Source: CAZABC01 sp964483405
GTDB lineage: Bacteria; Chloroflexota; Limnocylindria; Limnocylindrales; CSP1-4
Length of the DNA: 64,000 nucleotides
Direction of reading: 5' to 3'
NCBI GenBank assembly: GCA_964483405.1
Contig: CAZABC010000004.1
Coordinates: forward strand, 88,176 to 152,175
The first letter of the stretch is position 1, and each line of letters begins with the position of its first letter. The notes under the pieces are model-generated. The model saw only the letters and a list, made by a program, of their open reading frames with translations, was not told where the DNA came from and made no database searches. Below, piece after piece: positions 23,781 through 31,826 of this stretch. The translations under genes and the position numbers were made by a program.

Positions 23781-24685
23781 TGGCCGCCGCGACGACCGCC
23801 GCCCCGACCGCGCGCCGGGTCAACAAGCCGAAGCGAAGCTGGCAGCGGTACCTCCTGCACGCGTTCCTGCTGACGATCTCGCTGGTCTGGCTCTTCCCGC
23901 TGATCTGGGCGATCTACACCTCGTTCCGCTCGTACGAGGAGACCGCCGACCTCGGCTACGTCTCGATCATCCAGAACCCGACGCTCGAGAACTATGCCAA
24001 CGCCTGGGTCCAGGGCGACATCCCGAAGTACTTCATCAACACGCTCATCATCGTGATCCCGGCGATCGTGCTCGTCCTGCTGCTCGCCTCGGCGATCGCC
24101 TTCGCCGTGTCGCGCTTCAGCTTCCGGTTCAACCTGGCGCTGCTGATGCTCTTCACGGCCGGCAACCTGCTCGCGCCCCAGATCATCATCACCCCGCTGT
24201 TCCGGATGTACCTCGCCCTGCCGCTGCCGGGGTTCCTCAACGACCGCGGCCTGTGGTACGACTCGTACTTCGGGATCGTGATGATCCACGTCGCCTTCCA
24301 GCTCGGCTTCTGCACCTTCGTCCTCAGCAACTACATGAAGACGCTGCCGAGGGAGCTGACCGAGGCCGCCCTGGTCGACGGGGCGTCGGTCCTGCGGACC
24401 TTCTGGCAGGTGATCCTGCCGCTCTGCCGACCGCCGCTGGCCGCCCTCGCGACGCTCGAGTTCACCTGGATGTACAACGACTTCTTCTGGGCCCTCGTCC
24501 TGATGGTCACCGGCGACAAGCGCCCGATCACCTCGGCCCTCAACAACCTCCAGGGCCAGTTCTTCGCCGACCAGAACCTGCTCGCCGCGGGCTCGGTGAT
24601 CATCGCCATGCCGACGATCCTCGTCTTCATCCTGCTCCAGAAGCAGTTCGTCCGCGGCCTGACCCTCGGGTCCACGAAGGGCTGA
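23780..24685 (+). CDS. Sugar ABC transporter permease (MalG/UgpE type)
   Basis: A 301-residue second permease of the importer. The EAA loop reads LTEAALVDGASVLRTFWQVILPLCRP. The first helix begins near LLHAFLLTISLVWLFPLIWA. Two adjacent in-frame starts exist, GTG at 23777 and ATG at 23780; the ATG has better spacing from GGAGGG (23769-23774). A long perfect hairpin downstream ends the operon. Confidence 0.92.
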   Translation: MAAATTAAPTARRVNKPKRSWQRYLLHAFLLTISLVWLFPLIWAIYTSFRSYEETADLGYVSIIQNPTLENYANAWVQGDIPKYFINTLIIVIPAIVLVLLLASAIAFAVSRFSFRFNLALLMLFTAGNLLAPQIIITPLFRMYLALPLPGFLNDRGLWYDSYFGIVMIHVAFQLGFCTFVLSNYMKTLPRELTEAALVDGASVLRTFWQVILPLCRPPLAALATLEFTWMYNDFFWALVLMVTGDKRPITSALNNLQGQFFADQNLLAAGSVIIAMPTILVFILLQKQFVRGLTLGSTKG

Positions 24686-24721
24686 CCGCCCAGCCGCTCC
24701 CGCGCTCGCCTCCTCCTCGGC

Positions 24722-24753
24722 GACCCCCTGATCGACCCCGAGATCAGGGGGTC
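24722..24753. terminator. Strong bidirectional terminator hairpin
   Basis: GACCCCCTGATC (24722-24733) and GATCAGGGGGTC (24742-24753) form a perfect 12-bp stem with an eight-base loop between convergent genes. The stop codon of the MFS gene on the other strand lies in the right arm. Confidence 0.8.
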
Positions 24754-25985
24754 GTCACGTTCCGGGGCGTCGGGTCGGGCGCCACCACGTCGCCGGGCCA
24801 GGCGGGACGCGGCTCGCGGCGGCCCGGCAGGGCGGCCCAGCCGACGAAGGCCGCGGATCCCGTGAAGGCGGCGGCGATGGCGAAGTACGGGCCGGTCGAG
24901 CCGGCGGCGGCGATGATGACGCCGCCGGCGAGGTTGGCCACGACGGCCGCGATCCCGAACGCCGTCGTCTGGTAGAGCCCCTGGCCGGTGCCCTGGAGGC
25001 GATCCGGGAGGAGCCGCTGGATCGTCAGCACGGCGGCGATCCAGATGGCGGAGAAGGCGAAGCCCGTGACGACCCGGGTCCCGACGATGGCGAGCGGCGA
25101 GTCGACCACGACCCAGGCGGCGATGCAGACGGCGTAGACGACGGCGCCACCGGCGAACAGGCCACGCAACCCGAGCCGCCCGACGAGCCGGCCGGCCAGG
25201 ATCATCCCCGGGATCTCTGCCAGCGCCGACAGGCCCGCCGACAGCGCGACATCGGACGGGTTGCCGCCGAGCTCGATGATCCGGAGGCCGAGGAAGGTGA
25301 AGCCGGCGATGACGCCGACGTGGACGAGCAGGATCGCCACGAGGATGAACGGCAGCCGCGGCTGGACCGCGAAGGCGACGCGCATCGATCCGCCCCGGCC
25401 GGCACGGTGCGCGGGATCGCCGCCTCGGCCCCCGCGGAGCCGGCCAAGGTCGGCCCGTGGCCGGTCCGGGACGAAGCTCGCGGCGGCGCCGACGGCGAAG
25501 GCCACGCCCGCGTACAGGAGGGTGGCGGGCCAGTACCCGGTCCGGTCGAAGAGATAGCCGCAGGCGATGGCGACGATCGCGAACGAGAGGCTCGTCAGGA
25601 GCCGGATCGAGGGGTACTGGCGCTCCGGGTCGCGGAGGACGTTGACGGCGAGGGCGTCCGAGAGCGGCGCGAGCGTCGACTCGGTCCCGGCGAAGGCGAG
25701 GACCATGAACGCCAGGACGACGAGCGGCCACGGCGCCCCGAACGCGACGAGCGCGAGCCCCGACGCCCAGGCGCCGATCCGGAGGGCGCCCGTGCGTCCC
25801 AGTCGAACGTCGGCGAGGTGGCCCCAGACCGGCACGGAGACGGTGAACGCGACCGACGCAGCCGCCGTCACCAGCCCGATCGCCGTCGGGTCGAAGCCGC
25901 GGTCGGCCAGGATGACCGCCTGGAACGGGTAGAACGTGGCGAGGGCGGCGCCGATGAGGAGGAAGACGATCCGGAGGGCGGGCAC
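24744..25985 (-). CDS. MFS transporter (LacY/NupG-like MFS_1 type)
   Basis: A 413-residue membrane protein with about twelve hydrophobic segments and a cytosolic loop in the middle (RPRADLGRLRGGRGGDPAHR region). It carries FDPTAIGLVTAAASVAFTVSVPVWGHLAD, the loop 2-3 region of the major facilitator family. The GTG at 25985 is chosen over an in-frame start 51 bases upstream because a TACCAT box precedes it by eight bases. Substrate unknown; nearest sense is a sugar or nucleoside symporter-like protein. Confidence 0.82.
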   Translation of the reverse strand: MPALRIVFLLIGAALATFYPFQAVILADRGFDPTAIGLVTAAASVAFTVSVPVWGHLADVRLGRTGALRIGAWASGLALVAFGAPWPLVVLAFMVLAFAGTESTLAPLSDALAVNVLRDPERQYPSIRLLTSLSFAIVAIACGYLFDRTGYWPATLLYAGVAFAVGAAASFVPDRPRADLGRLRGGRGGDPAHRAGRGGSMRVAFAVQPRLPFILVAILLVHVGVIAGFTFLGLRIIELGGNPSDVALSAGLSALAEIPGMILAGRLVGRLGLRGLFAGGAVVYAVCIAAWVVVDSPLAIVGTRVVTGFAFSAIWIAAVLTIQRLLPDRLQGTGQGLYQTTAFGIAAVVANLAGGVIIAAAGSTGPYFAIAAAFTGSAAFVGWAALPGRREPRPAWPGDVVAPDPTPRNVTTP

Positions 25986-25993
25986 GGCCTCGA

Positions 25994-25999
25994 ATGGTA
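25994..25999 (-). promoter_or_regulatory. -10 element, leaderless MFS gene
   Basis: TACCAT on the minus strand, eight bases before the GTG at 25985. Divergent from the EamA promoter 27 bases away. Confidence 0.5.
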
Positions 26000-26025
26000 G
26001 GCGCGTCGGGCGGGCGCGTCCGTGC

Positions 26026-26031
26026 GAGACT
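26026..26031 (+). promoter_or_regulatory. Weak -10 element, leaderless EamA gene
   Basis: GAGACT lies eight bases before the GTG at 26040. It keeps only the conserved A and final T of a -10 box, so support comes mainly from the position. Confidence 0.3.
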
Positions 26032-26039
26032 GTCACCCC

Positions 26040-26993
26040 GTGACCGAGCCGCTGCCGACCCCGGCGCCCATCCCCCGCGAGCGCGGCGAGACGGCGCCGG
26101 TCGACTGGGTCCTTCTCGGCGCGCTCGCCTTCTTCTGGGGCAGCTCGTACCTCTTCATCAAGATCGCCGTCGGGACCGTGCCGCCATTCACCCTCATCGC
26201 GGCCCGCCTGGGCATCGGCGCGGTCATCCTCGGGATCGTCCTCGCGGCCTACCGCGAGCCCCTCCCCCGCGACCGGGCGATGTACGGCAAGTTCGTCGTG
26301 ATGAGCGTCGTCAACATCGCCATCCCGTTCACCCTCATCACCGTCGCGGAGCAGTCGATCGACTCGGTCCTCGCGGTCATCCTCAACGCGACGGTCCCGC
26401 TGTTCACGATCGTCGTCGCCGCGGCCTGGCTCAGCGACGAGCCGGTGACCTTCGGGCGGCTGGCCGGGCTGGCGATCGGCTTCGTCGGGGTCGTCGTCCT
26501 CGTCAGCCGGGGGCTCGGCGGCGATGTCGCCACCGACGGGCCGTGGGGCGAGATCGCGATGCTCGGCTCATCGCTCGCGTACGCGGTCGGCAACGTCTAC
26601 AACCGGCGGTCGGTCCGGGGCCTGCGGCCGATGGTGCCGGCCTTCTTCCAGGTCTTCCTCGCCTTCTGCATCATCGGCTCGCTGGCGCTCGTCGTCGATC
26701 GGCCGTGGACGCTCGAGCCGGCGCCCGAGGCGCTGTTCGCGCTCGGCTGGCTCGGGGTCGTCGGCTCGTCGCTCGCCTATCTCGTCTACTTCCGGTTGCT
26801 GCGCGAGTGGGGGCCGACGCGGACCTCCACGGTCGCCTACCTGCTGCCGCTCGTCGGCATCGTCCTCGGGTTCCTCGTGCTCGGCGAGACCATCGACGCC
26901 CGGATCCTGCTCGGGACGGCCCTCATCCTCGGCGGCGTCGCGCTCGTGAACAGCCGCCGCGCCGCCCGGCGGCTGCCCGGCCGGGGGAGCTGA
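26040..26993 (+). CDS. EamA/DMT-superfamily transporter
   Basis: A 317-residue ten-helix protein of the drug/metabolite transporter superfamily with two EamA repeats. The first opens WVLLGALAFFWGSSYLFIKIAV, the second includes WGEIAMLGSSLAYAVGNVYNRR and ends STVAYLLPLVGIVLGFLVLGETI. RhaT/YdcZ-like exporters of amino acids or metabolites have this layout. GTG at 26040 rather than the 18-base longer start fits the leaderless pattern. Substrate unknown. Confidence 0.87.
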   Translation: MTEPLPTPAPIPRERGETAPVDWVLLGALAFFWGSSYLFIKIAVGTVPPFTLIAARLGIGAVILGIVLAAYREPLPRDRAMYGKFVVMSVVNIAIPFTLITVAEQSIDSVLAVILNATVPLFTIVVAAAWLSDEPVTFGRLAGLAIGFVGVVVLVSRGLGGDVATDGPWGEIAMLGSSLAYAVGNVYNRRSVRGLRPMVPAFFQVFLAFCIIGSLALVVDRPWTLEPAPEALFALGWLGVVGSSLAYLVYFRLLREWGPTRTSTVAYLLPLVGIVLGFLVLGETIDARILLGTALILGGVALVNSRRAARRLPGRGS

Positions 26994-27032
26994 CGCCGGC
27001 CGGGCATGTCCGGTGGACCGGGGCATGGCCCG

Positions 27033-27047
27033 CCGGGTGCGACCCGG
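27033..27047. terminator. Short hairpin between convergent transporter genes
   Basis: CCGGGT (27033-27038) pairs with ACCCGG (27042-27047) around GCG, in the 64-base gap between the two convergent EamA-type genes. Confidence 0.4.
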
Positions 27048-27057
27048 TCGCCCCGGG

Positions 27058-27996
27058 TCAGCCGGCGACGAGCAGGACGATCCCGGCGAGGACGAGTCCG
27101 GCCGCAGCGAGGCGTCGGACCGCGTCGGGCGTCCCGGTCGCCTCGCCGAGTCGGAGGGCGCCCCAGCCGGCGGCGAGGACGACGGCCGACTCGCGGAGCG
27201 GGGCGATGACCGACACCGGGGCGACCGACAGCGCGACGAGGACGAGTCCGTACGCGGCGAGGGTGAGCAGGCCGCCGACCGCCGCCGTGCCCGGATCGAC
27301 CGCGCCATCGGCGTCCGGCGCCGGGCGCTCACCGGGGGCCTCTTCGGCCGACCACCCGGCGCCCACGTGGCGGCGCCCGCCCCGACCGGCCAGGCCGATC
27401 CAGGCCCACAGCCCGACGGCCATCGCCGGCCAGATCAGCGCCGCGTACAGCCACGGCTCGACGAGCCCGACGCCGACCCGGTCCAGGACCGTGTAGCCGG
27501 CGATGCAGGCCCCGGTGGCATAGGCGAACCCGGCCGCCGCCCGCTCGGCGGCGCTCGCCCGGCTGCCGAGCAGCCGCCACGGGCGCTGGAGGAGGAGGAT
27601 CCCGGCGAGGAGCGCGGCGACCCCGGCGATGGCCGTCGGCCCCGGGCGCTCGCCGAGGATGACGACCCCCACGGCGGCGGCGATGAGCGGCGCGGTCCCG
27701 CGAGCGACGGGGTAGACGACCGAGAGCTCGCTCCGGCGATACGCCCCGGAGAGCAGGACGAAGTAGACCGTCTCGACGAGCCCGGAGAGGCCGGCGACGA
27801 CGAGGACCTCCGGCGGGATCGGCGGTCGGTCGGCGATCGACCAGCCGACGATCGCGAGCGGGACGACGACGGCCGTCGCCACGAGGATCCCGACCGCCGC
27901 GGTCCGGAGCGGATCGCCGGCCGTCTTGAGGAGGACGTTCCAGGCGACGTGCATGACCGCCGCGACGAGGACCATCGCGACGACGAGCGGCTCCAT
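27058..27996 (-). CDS. EamA/DMT-superfamily transporter, second copy
   Basis: A 312-residue ten-helix protein. It begins MEPLVVAMVLVAAVMHVAWNVLLKTAG, and each half carries EamA features (VYPVARGTAPLIAAAVGVVILGERP; SVAPVSVIAPLRESAVVLAAGWGALRLGE). The central loop (about 205-230) is charged and variable. It is clearly distinct from the neighbouring EamA gene, so it is not a recent duplicate. The ATG is preceded at six bases by TAGACT. Substrate unknown. Confidence 0.83.
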   Translation of the reverse strand: MEPLVVAMVLVAAVMHVAWNVLLKTAGDPLRTAAVGILVATAVVVPLAIVGWSIADRPPIPPEVLVVAGLSGLVETVYFVLLSGAYRRSELSVVYPVARGTAPLIAAAVGVVILGERPGPTAIAGVAALLAGILLLQRPWRLLGSRASAAERAAAGFAYATGACIAGYTVLDRVGVGLVEPWLYAALIWPAMAVGLWAWIGLAGRGGRRHVGAGWSAEEAPGERPAPDADGAVDPGTAAVGGLLTLAAYGLVLVALSVAPVSVIAPLRESAVVLAAGWGALRLGEATGTPDAVRRLAAAGLVLAGIVLLVAG

Positions 27997-28002
27997 CGTC
28001 GC

Positions 28003-28008
28003 AGTCTA
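28003..28008 (-). promoter_or_regulatory. -10 element, leaderless EamA-type gene
   Basis: TAGACT on the minus strand, six bases before the ATG at 27996. Confidence 0.5.
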
Positions 28009-28085
28009 GGGGCGCGGCATCGCGCCCCGGCGACCGCATCCGGGACCCACGGCCGAGCGGCCCGACGACATCGGGCGCCGTGGCG

Positions 28086-28091
28086 CATCAT
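28086..28091 (+). promoter_or_regulatory. Possible -10 element of the YhhN-type gene
   Basis: CATCAT lies six bases before the GTG at 28098 and fits the leaderless spacing seen in the rest of the window. Confidence 0.35.
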
Positions 28092-28097
28092 CGCCGG

Positions 28098-28736
28098 GTG
28101 ACCCCGTCCGTCGCCGGGATGATCGTCGTCGCCACCGTGCTCGCCGTCGCCGACTGGTGGGCGGTCGCCACCGGCCGACTCGCCGTCGAGCGCGTCGCGA
28201 AGCCGGCCGTCATGGTCGCCCTCATCGTCGCGACGCTCGCCCTCGAGCCGGCCGTGTCCGAGCGGATCCGGCTCTTCGTCCTCATCGCCCTCGGGGCGTC
28301 GCTCATCGGCGACGTCCTCCTCCTGCCGGGCGGGCCCTTCCTCGGCGGGGTCGTCGCGTTCGCGGCAGCGCAGGTCGCCTACGCGGCCGCCTTCTCGCTC
28401 CGGCCGCTCGAGCCGGTCGCGCTCGTCGGCGGGGCCCTCGCCGGCGGCCTCGTCGCGATCGCCGTCGGCCGCCCCATCCTGCGCGGCGCGCCCGCGGCGA
28501 TGCGCCCCCCGGTCGCCGCCTACCTCGTCCTCATCCTCGCCATGGCGACGCTGGCGACCGGGACGACGGTCCCGTTCGCCCTGGCCGGGGCGTGGACGTT
28601 CGTCGCCTCCGACGCGATCCTCGCCTGGGGCCGGTTCGCGGATCCGGTGGCCGGAGCGCGGCCCGGCTGGCGGGTCGCCAGCCTTGCGACGTACCACGTC
28701 GCCCAGGGGCTCCTCGTCCTGTCATTGCTCGTCTGA
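28098..28736 (+). CDS. YhhN-family membrane protein (lysoplasmalogenase-like)
   Basis: A 212-residue protein with seven to eight hydrophobic helices. Family features are the acidic IGDVLLLPGG in an early helix and FVASDAILAWGRF plus LATYHVAQGLLVLSLL near the C-terminus. YhhN/TMEM86 proteins hydrolyse the vinyl-ether bond of lysoplasmalogens; whether this organism makes plasmalogens is unknown. GTG at 28098 is favoured over 28080 by the -10 box. Its last 217 bases overlap the 3' end of the Hint-domain gene on the other strand. Confidence 0.82.
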   Translation: MTPSVAGMIVVATVLAVADWWAVATGRLAVERVAKPAVMVALIVATLALEPAVSERIRLFVLIALGASLIGDVLLLPGGPFLGGVVAFAAAQVAYAAAFSLRPLEPVALVGGALAGGLVAIAVGRPILRGAPAAMRPPVAAYLVLILAMATLATGTTVPFALAGAWTFVASDAILAWGRFADPVAGARPGWRVASLATYHVAQGLLVLSLLV

Positions 28737-29698
28737 TCGAGGCCGTCGCCGCGCGCCGCGGGGGCTCGGCGGTCGATCGTGCTCGCGAGCGGGATCCCGT
28801 CGCCGGCGAGATAGGTACCCGTCGGCCCGGACACGACGAGATCGAACGTCCGACCGCCGTCGTAGTCGACGAGGTCCGCTGCGACGACCCGCGCCCCGTC
28901 CACCCGATCCCCCGGCCGGATCCGGCCCATCGGGCGACCGTCGGCCAGCGGATGACCGGGCGACGCCGTGACCGATCGGCCGTCGTCGAGCGTGAGCCGC
29001 ACGATCCGGTGGCCCGGGGGCACGGCCGTCGACGCCGCCACGAGCACGGTGCCCCCGACGAGCCGCCCGGTCTCCTCGAGCGTCCAGACGACGTCGCCGA
29101 CCACGAGGTCCTCGACCGCGACGGGGCCGCCCGGCGTGAGGATCGGGGTTCCCCGGGCGAGGCAGATCGGGCAGTTCGGCGGCCCGGCCGGCGTGCGCGC
29201 CTCGATCTCGATGGTCCCATCGGCGCCGATCGTGCCGGCGATGCGCTCGCCGGCCTGGCCCGTCGGTTCGGACGGGCCGAACAGCTCGTCGAAGGTGAAC
29301 CCGCCGACGATGGGGGTCAGCTCGATCGCGGCGAGCTCCTTCCAGGCGCGGTAGACAGCCAGTCGCTCGTCGGCGTCGAGGTCGGCCGACGGGTCGAGGT
29401 CGAGAGCGTCGACGAGGGCCGCGAAGGTCTCGGCGTCGGCCCGTATGCCGGGCAGCGCCTCGGCCGCCGCGGCAGCCTCGTCGCGGCCGACCGGGTAGAG
29501 ATCGGGGTCGCAGTACCACAACGGGCCGAGCTCGGCCAGCAGGTGGAGCCGCAGCTCCGGGGCGGTGAGCGGCGGACCGGACGACGGCGAGGGTCCCGGG
29601 GTGATCGTCGGACCGCCGGCGACGCCGCACGCCGCGAGGAGCAGCGGGAGCGCGATGACGAGGGAGCGGGCGGGGGCGCGGCGCCGTCGACGATCCAT
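28520..29698 (-). CDS. Lipoprotein with a Hint (hedgehog/intein) domain
   Basis: A 392-residue protein: signal peptide with lipobox LPLLLAACG, an acidic unassigned domain (about 45-160), then a Hint domain starting CLARGTPILTPGGPVAVEDLVVGDVVW, with TASPGHPLADGRP (the His-containing block) and ending FDLVVSGPTGTYLAGDGIPL. No C-terminal extein nucleophile block is seen. Hint domains of this type can cleave at the N-terminal Cys, here preceded by CPI. The last 80 residues have no domain character and are antisense to the YhhN gene, so the true stop could have been lost by mutation. Function unknown. Confidence 0.72.
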   Translation of the reverse strand: MDRRRRRAPARSLVIALPLLLAACGVAGGPTITPGPSPSSGPPLTAPELRLHLLAELGPLWYCDPDLYPVGRDEAAAAAEALPGIRADAETFAALVDALDLDPSADLDADERLAVYRAWKELAAIELTPIVGGFTFDELFGPSEPTGQAGERIAGTIGADGTIEIEARTPAGPPNCPICLARGTPILTPGGPVAVEDLVVGDVVWTLEETGRLVGGTVLVAASTAVPPGHRIVRLTLDDGRSVTASPGHPLADGRPMGRIRPGDRVDGARVVAADLVDYDGGRTFDLVVSGPTGTYLAGDGIPLASTIDRRAPAARGDGLDQTSNDRTRSPWATWYVARLATRQPGRAPATGSANRPQARIASEATNVHAPARANGTVVPVASVAMARMRTR

Positions 29699-29731
29699 GG
29701 CCGGCTGACGCCCCGACCCGCCGGGCGGTTC

Positions 29732-29751
29732 CGGTCCCACGGCCGGGACCG
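29732..29751 (-). terminator. Hairpin downstream of the merR-MFS operon
   Basis: CGGTCCC (29732-29738) pairs with GGGACCG (29745-29751) around ACGGCC, in the gap after the MFS stop and before the Hint gene start. Confidence 0.45.
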
Positions 29752-29795
29752 CAGCGGACGGCCCCGAGCGTCGGCCGGACGCGGCCCGAGTCGCC

Positions 29796-31088
29796 CTAGC
29801 CCGGCGCAGCCGCGGCGCGGCCGCGAGACGCGGGCGAGATGACGACCGTGCCGTCCCGCAGCGCGCGCCGGAGCCAGGCGGCGCCGACGAGCCCGACGAC
29901 GAGCGAGAGGATGCCGCCGAAGATGAAGGCCGCCTCGACGCTGGCCAGCGAGGCGATCGTCGCGGCGATGAGGCCGCCGATCGGGCTCGACCCGACGAAG
30001 ATCGTCGTGTGGACGCCGATGACCCGACCACGGAGCTCGTCGGGGGCGGTCAGCTGGTTCGTCATGTTGGCGCCGACCGCCATCGCGATGCCGCCCATCC
30101 CGGCGAGGAACAGGAGGCCCGCGGCGATCGGGTACGAGGTCGTCAGCCCGAGCGCGGCCACCGCCGCGCCGATGAGCATCGCGCCGCCGACGATGACCCA
30201 CGGGCGGATGCCACGACCGAAGGCGAGCCAGACCGAGGCGATGAGCGACCCGACCCCGCTCGCCGCCATGAGGAAGCCGAAGCCCTCCGCGCCGACGGCG
30301 AGGACATCGCGGGCGAGGAGCGGCACGAGCACCTGGAAGTTCATCGCCAGCATCGAGACGAGGCCGACCGTGGTGACCCCCAGGAGGATGACCGGCGTCC
30401 GCCGGACGTACCCGAGGCCCTCGCGCAGGGATCGGACGACGTCGCGGGCGGATCCCGGCCGCTCGAGCCGGGCGATCGGATAGAGGTCGGCCGTCCGCAT
30501 GAGCGCGTACGCGACGAGCACCGCCCCGAAGCTGACGGCGTTGAGGAGGAAGGCGGTCTCGACGCCGGCCGCCGCGATGACGAGCCCGCCGATCGCCGGC
30601 CCGACGATCCGGCTCGCGTTGAACATCGCCGCCGACAGCCCGATCGCGCTCGGCATGTCGGCCCGGCCGACGAGCTCGACCGCGAACGCCTGGCGAACGG
30701 GCATCTCGAACGCGTTGAGCGTGCCGAGCAGGAAGGCGAGGACGAGGATCATCCAGACCTCGATGACGTCGGTCGCGGTCAGGGCGAAGAGCGTCACCGC
30801 CAGCAGCATCATCGCCGCCTGGAGGACGACGAGGGTCCGCCGCTTCGGCAGCGAGTCGGCGACGATGCCGCCGAACAGGCCGAGGACGAGGACCGGCACG
30901 AACTGCGCCGCGGCGACGAGGCCGAGGGCGAGCGGCTCGTCGGTGAGCTCGAGGACGAGCCAGGCCTGGGCGACGGCCTGCATCCAGGTCCCGACGAGCG
31001 AGGTCCCCTGGCCCGCATAGAAGAGCCGGTAGTTGCGATGGCGGAGCGCCCGCAGCCCCTCGGCCCGGAGCGGAGAGGCGATCGTCAC
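29796..31088 (-). CDS. MFS exporter (MFS_3 / EntS-like)
   Basis: A 430-residue twelve-helix transporter. It begins LRALRHRNYRLFYAGQGTSLVGTWMQAVAQAWLVLELT, a hallmark of the EntS/MFS_3 exporter group, then FGGIVADSLPKRRTLV and AIGLSAAMFNASRIVGPAIGGLVIA. Its GTG start overlaps the stop of the MerR gene (GTGA), so a drug-type efflux pump is controlled by its own regulator. Substrate unknown. Confidence 0.88.
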   Translation of the reverse strand: MTIASPLRAEGLRALRHRNYRLFYAGQGTSLVGTWMQAVAQAWLVLELTDEPLALGLVAAAQFVPVLVLGLFGGIVADSLPKRRTLVVLQAAMMLLAVTLFALTATDVIEVWMILVLAFLLGTLNAFEMPVRQAFAVELVGRADMPSAIGLSAAMFNASRIVGPAIGGLVIAAAGVETAFLLNAVSFGAVLVAYALMRTADLYPIARLERPGSARDVVRSLREGLGYVRRTPVILLGVTTVGLVSMLAMNFQVLVPLLARDVLAVGAEGFGFLMAASGVGSLIASVWLAFGRGIRPWVIVGGAMLIGAAVAALGLTTSYPIAAGLLFLAGMGGIAMAVGANMTNQLTAPDELRGRVIGVHTTIFVGSSPIGGLIAATIASLASVEAAFIFGGILSLVVGLVGAAWLRRALRDGTVVISPASRGRAAAAPG

Positions 31089-31591
31089 GGCCGGGTCGCC
31101 CCGGGCGCCTCGACCGCCGGCTCGTGGCGATCGCCCTGCCCGGCGTCGATGTCGGCGAGGTGCCGCCGCAGGTGGTCCCGGCGGGTCTCGGCGTCCGCGA
31201 CCATCGCCTCGATCCGGTCGGCCTTCGCCCGGAGGGTCGCGATCTGCCGGTCGACCCGGACCAGGGTCTCGACGACGATCTCGCGACGCTCGGCCGGATC
31301 GGCGGCGGCCCTGAACCGGTCGCGTGCCGCCTGGCGCGCCGCCTCGTCCTCGAGGAGCTGGGCGACCTCGGCGAGCGAGAACCCCGCGTCGTCGCGGAGC
31401 GCCTTGATCGACCGGAGGCGCTCGACGTCCGACGCGTCGTAGAGCCGGTAGGCGCCGCCCGACCGGGCGGCCGGGGTGAGGAGCCCGAGCTCCTCGTAGT
31501 AGCGCACCGCCCGGGTCGTCAGGCCGACCTCCGCGGCCACCTCCTGGATGCGGAGGAGGCGAGCGGGGGTGTCGGCGGGCCCGGTGGTCAC
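31085..31591 (-). CDS. MerR-family transcriptional regulator
   Basis: A 168-residue regulator. The N-terminal winged helix reads LLRIQEVAAEVGLTTRAVRYYEELGLLTPAARSGGAYRLYDASDVERL, followed by FSLAEVAQLL and a coiled coil (about 95-145). There is no conserved Cys pattern for metals, so an organic ligand is more likely. It is leaderless (TATCAT six bases before the GTG) and operonic with the MFS exporter, a typical self-regulated efflux pair. Confidence 0.92.
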   Translation of the reverse strand: MTTGPADTPARLLRIQEVAAEVGLTTRAVRYYEELGLLTPAARSGGAYRLYDASDVERLRSIKALRDDAGFSLAEVAQLLEDEAARQAARDRFRAAADPAERREIVVETLVRVDRQIATLRAKADRIEAMVADAETRRDHLRRHLADIDAGQGDRHEPAVEAPGATRP

Positions 31592-31597
31592 GCGTCG

Positions 31598-31626
31598 ATG
31601 ATAGCGAACATTGACGTTCGCGTAAA
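31598..31626 (-). promoter_or_regulatory. merR promoter and dyad operator
   Basis: On the minus strand TTTACG (31626-31621) and TATCAT (31603-31598) are spaced 17 bp. Between and over them lie an inverted repeat GCGAAC/GTTCGC (31604-31609, 31616-31621) and an imperfect dyad TTGACG-TTCG-CGTAAA (31611-31626). A dyad between -35 and -10 is the usual MerR arrangement. Confidence 0.55.
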
Positions 31627-31631
31627 GGTCA

Positions 31632-31823
31632 TGGACCTACGTCGACCGGCTCCGGGCGCGCGGCGCCGACCACGAGCTCTACCTGTACGGGACGGGCCAC
31701 GGGTCGATGGTCATCGATGAGGACGTCCGCCAGGCGGGCCTCATCCTCGACTTCCTCGCCCGGCGCGTGGCCGGCGCACGACGGCTGCCGCCGCCGACCA
31801 CGGGCGTGCCCGCGACGACCTGA
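31632..31823 (+). pseudogene. C-terminal remnant of an S9-family (prolyl oligopeptidase-like) peptidase
   Basis: Sixty-three codons ending at a TGA read as the end of an alpha/beta-hydrolase peptidase: YVDRLRARGADHELYLYG, then TGHGSMVIDEDVRQAGLIL with the catalytic His, then DFLARRV. An in-frame TAA lies at 31623-31625 just upstream and the rest of the enzyme is missing, replaced by the merR promoter. It is unlike the intact S9 peptidase at 39646-41826, whose C-terminus differs. It looks like a gene truncated by deletion. Confidence 0.65.
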
Positions 31824-31826
31824 GGG

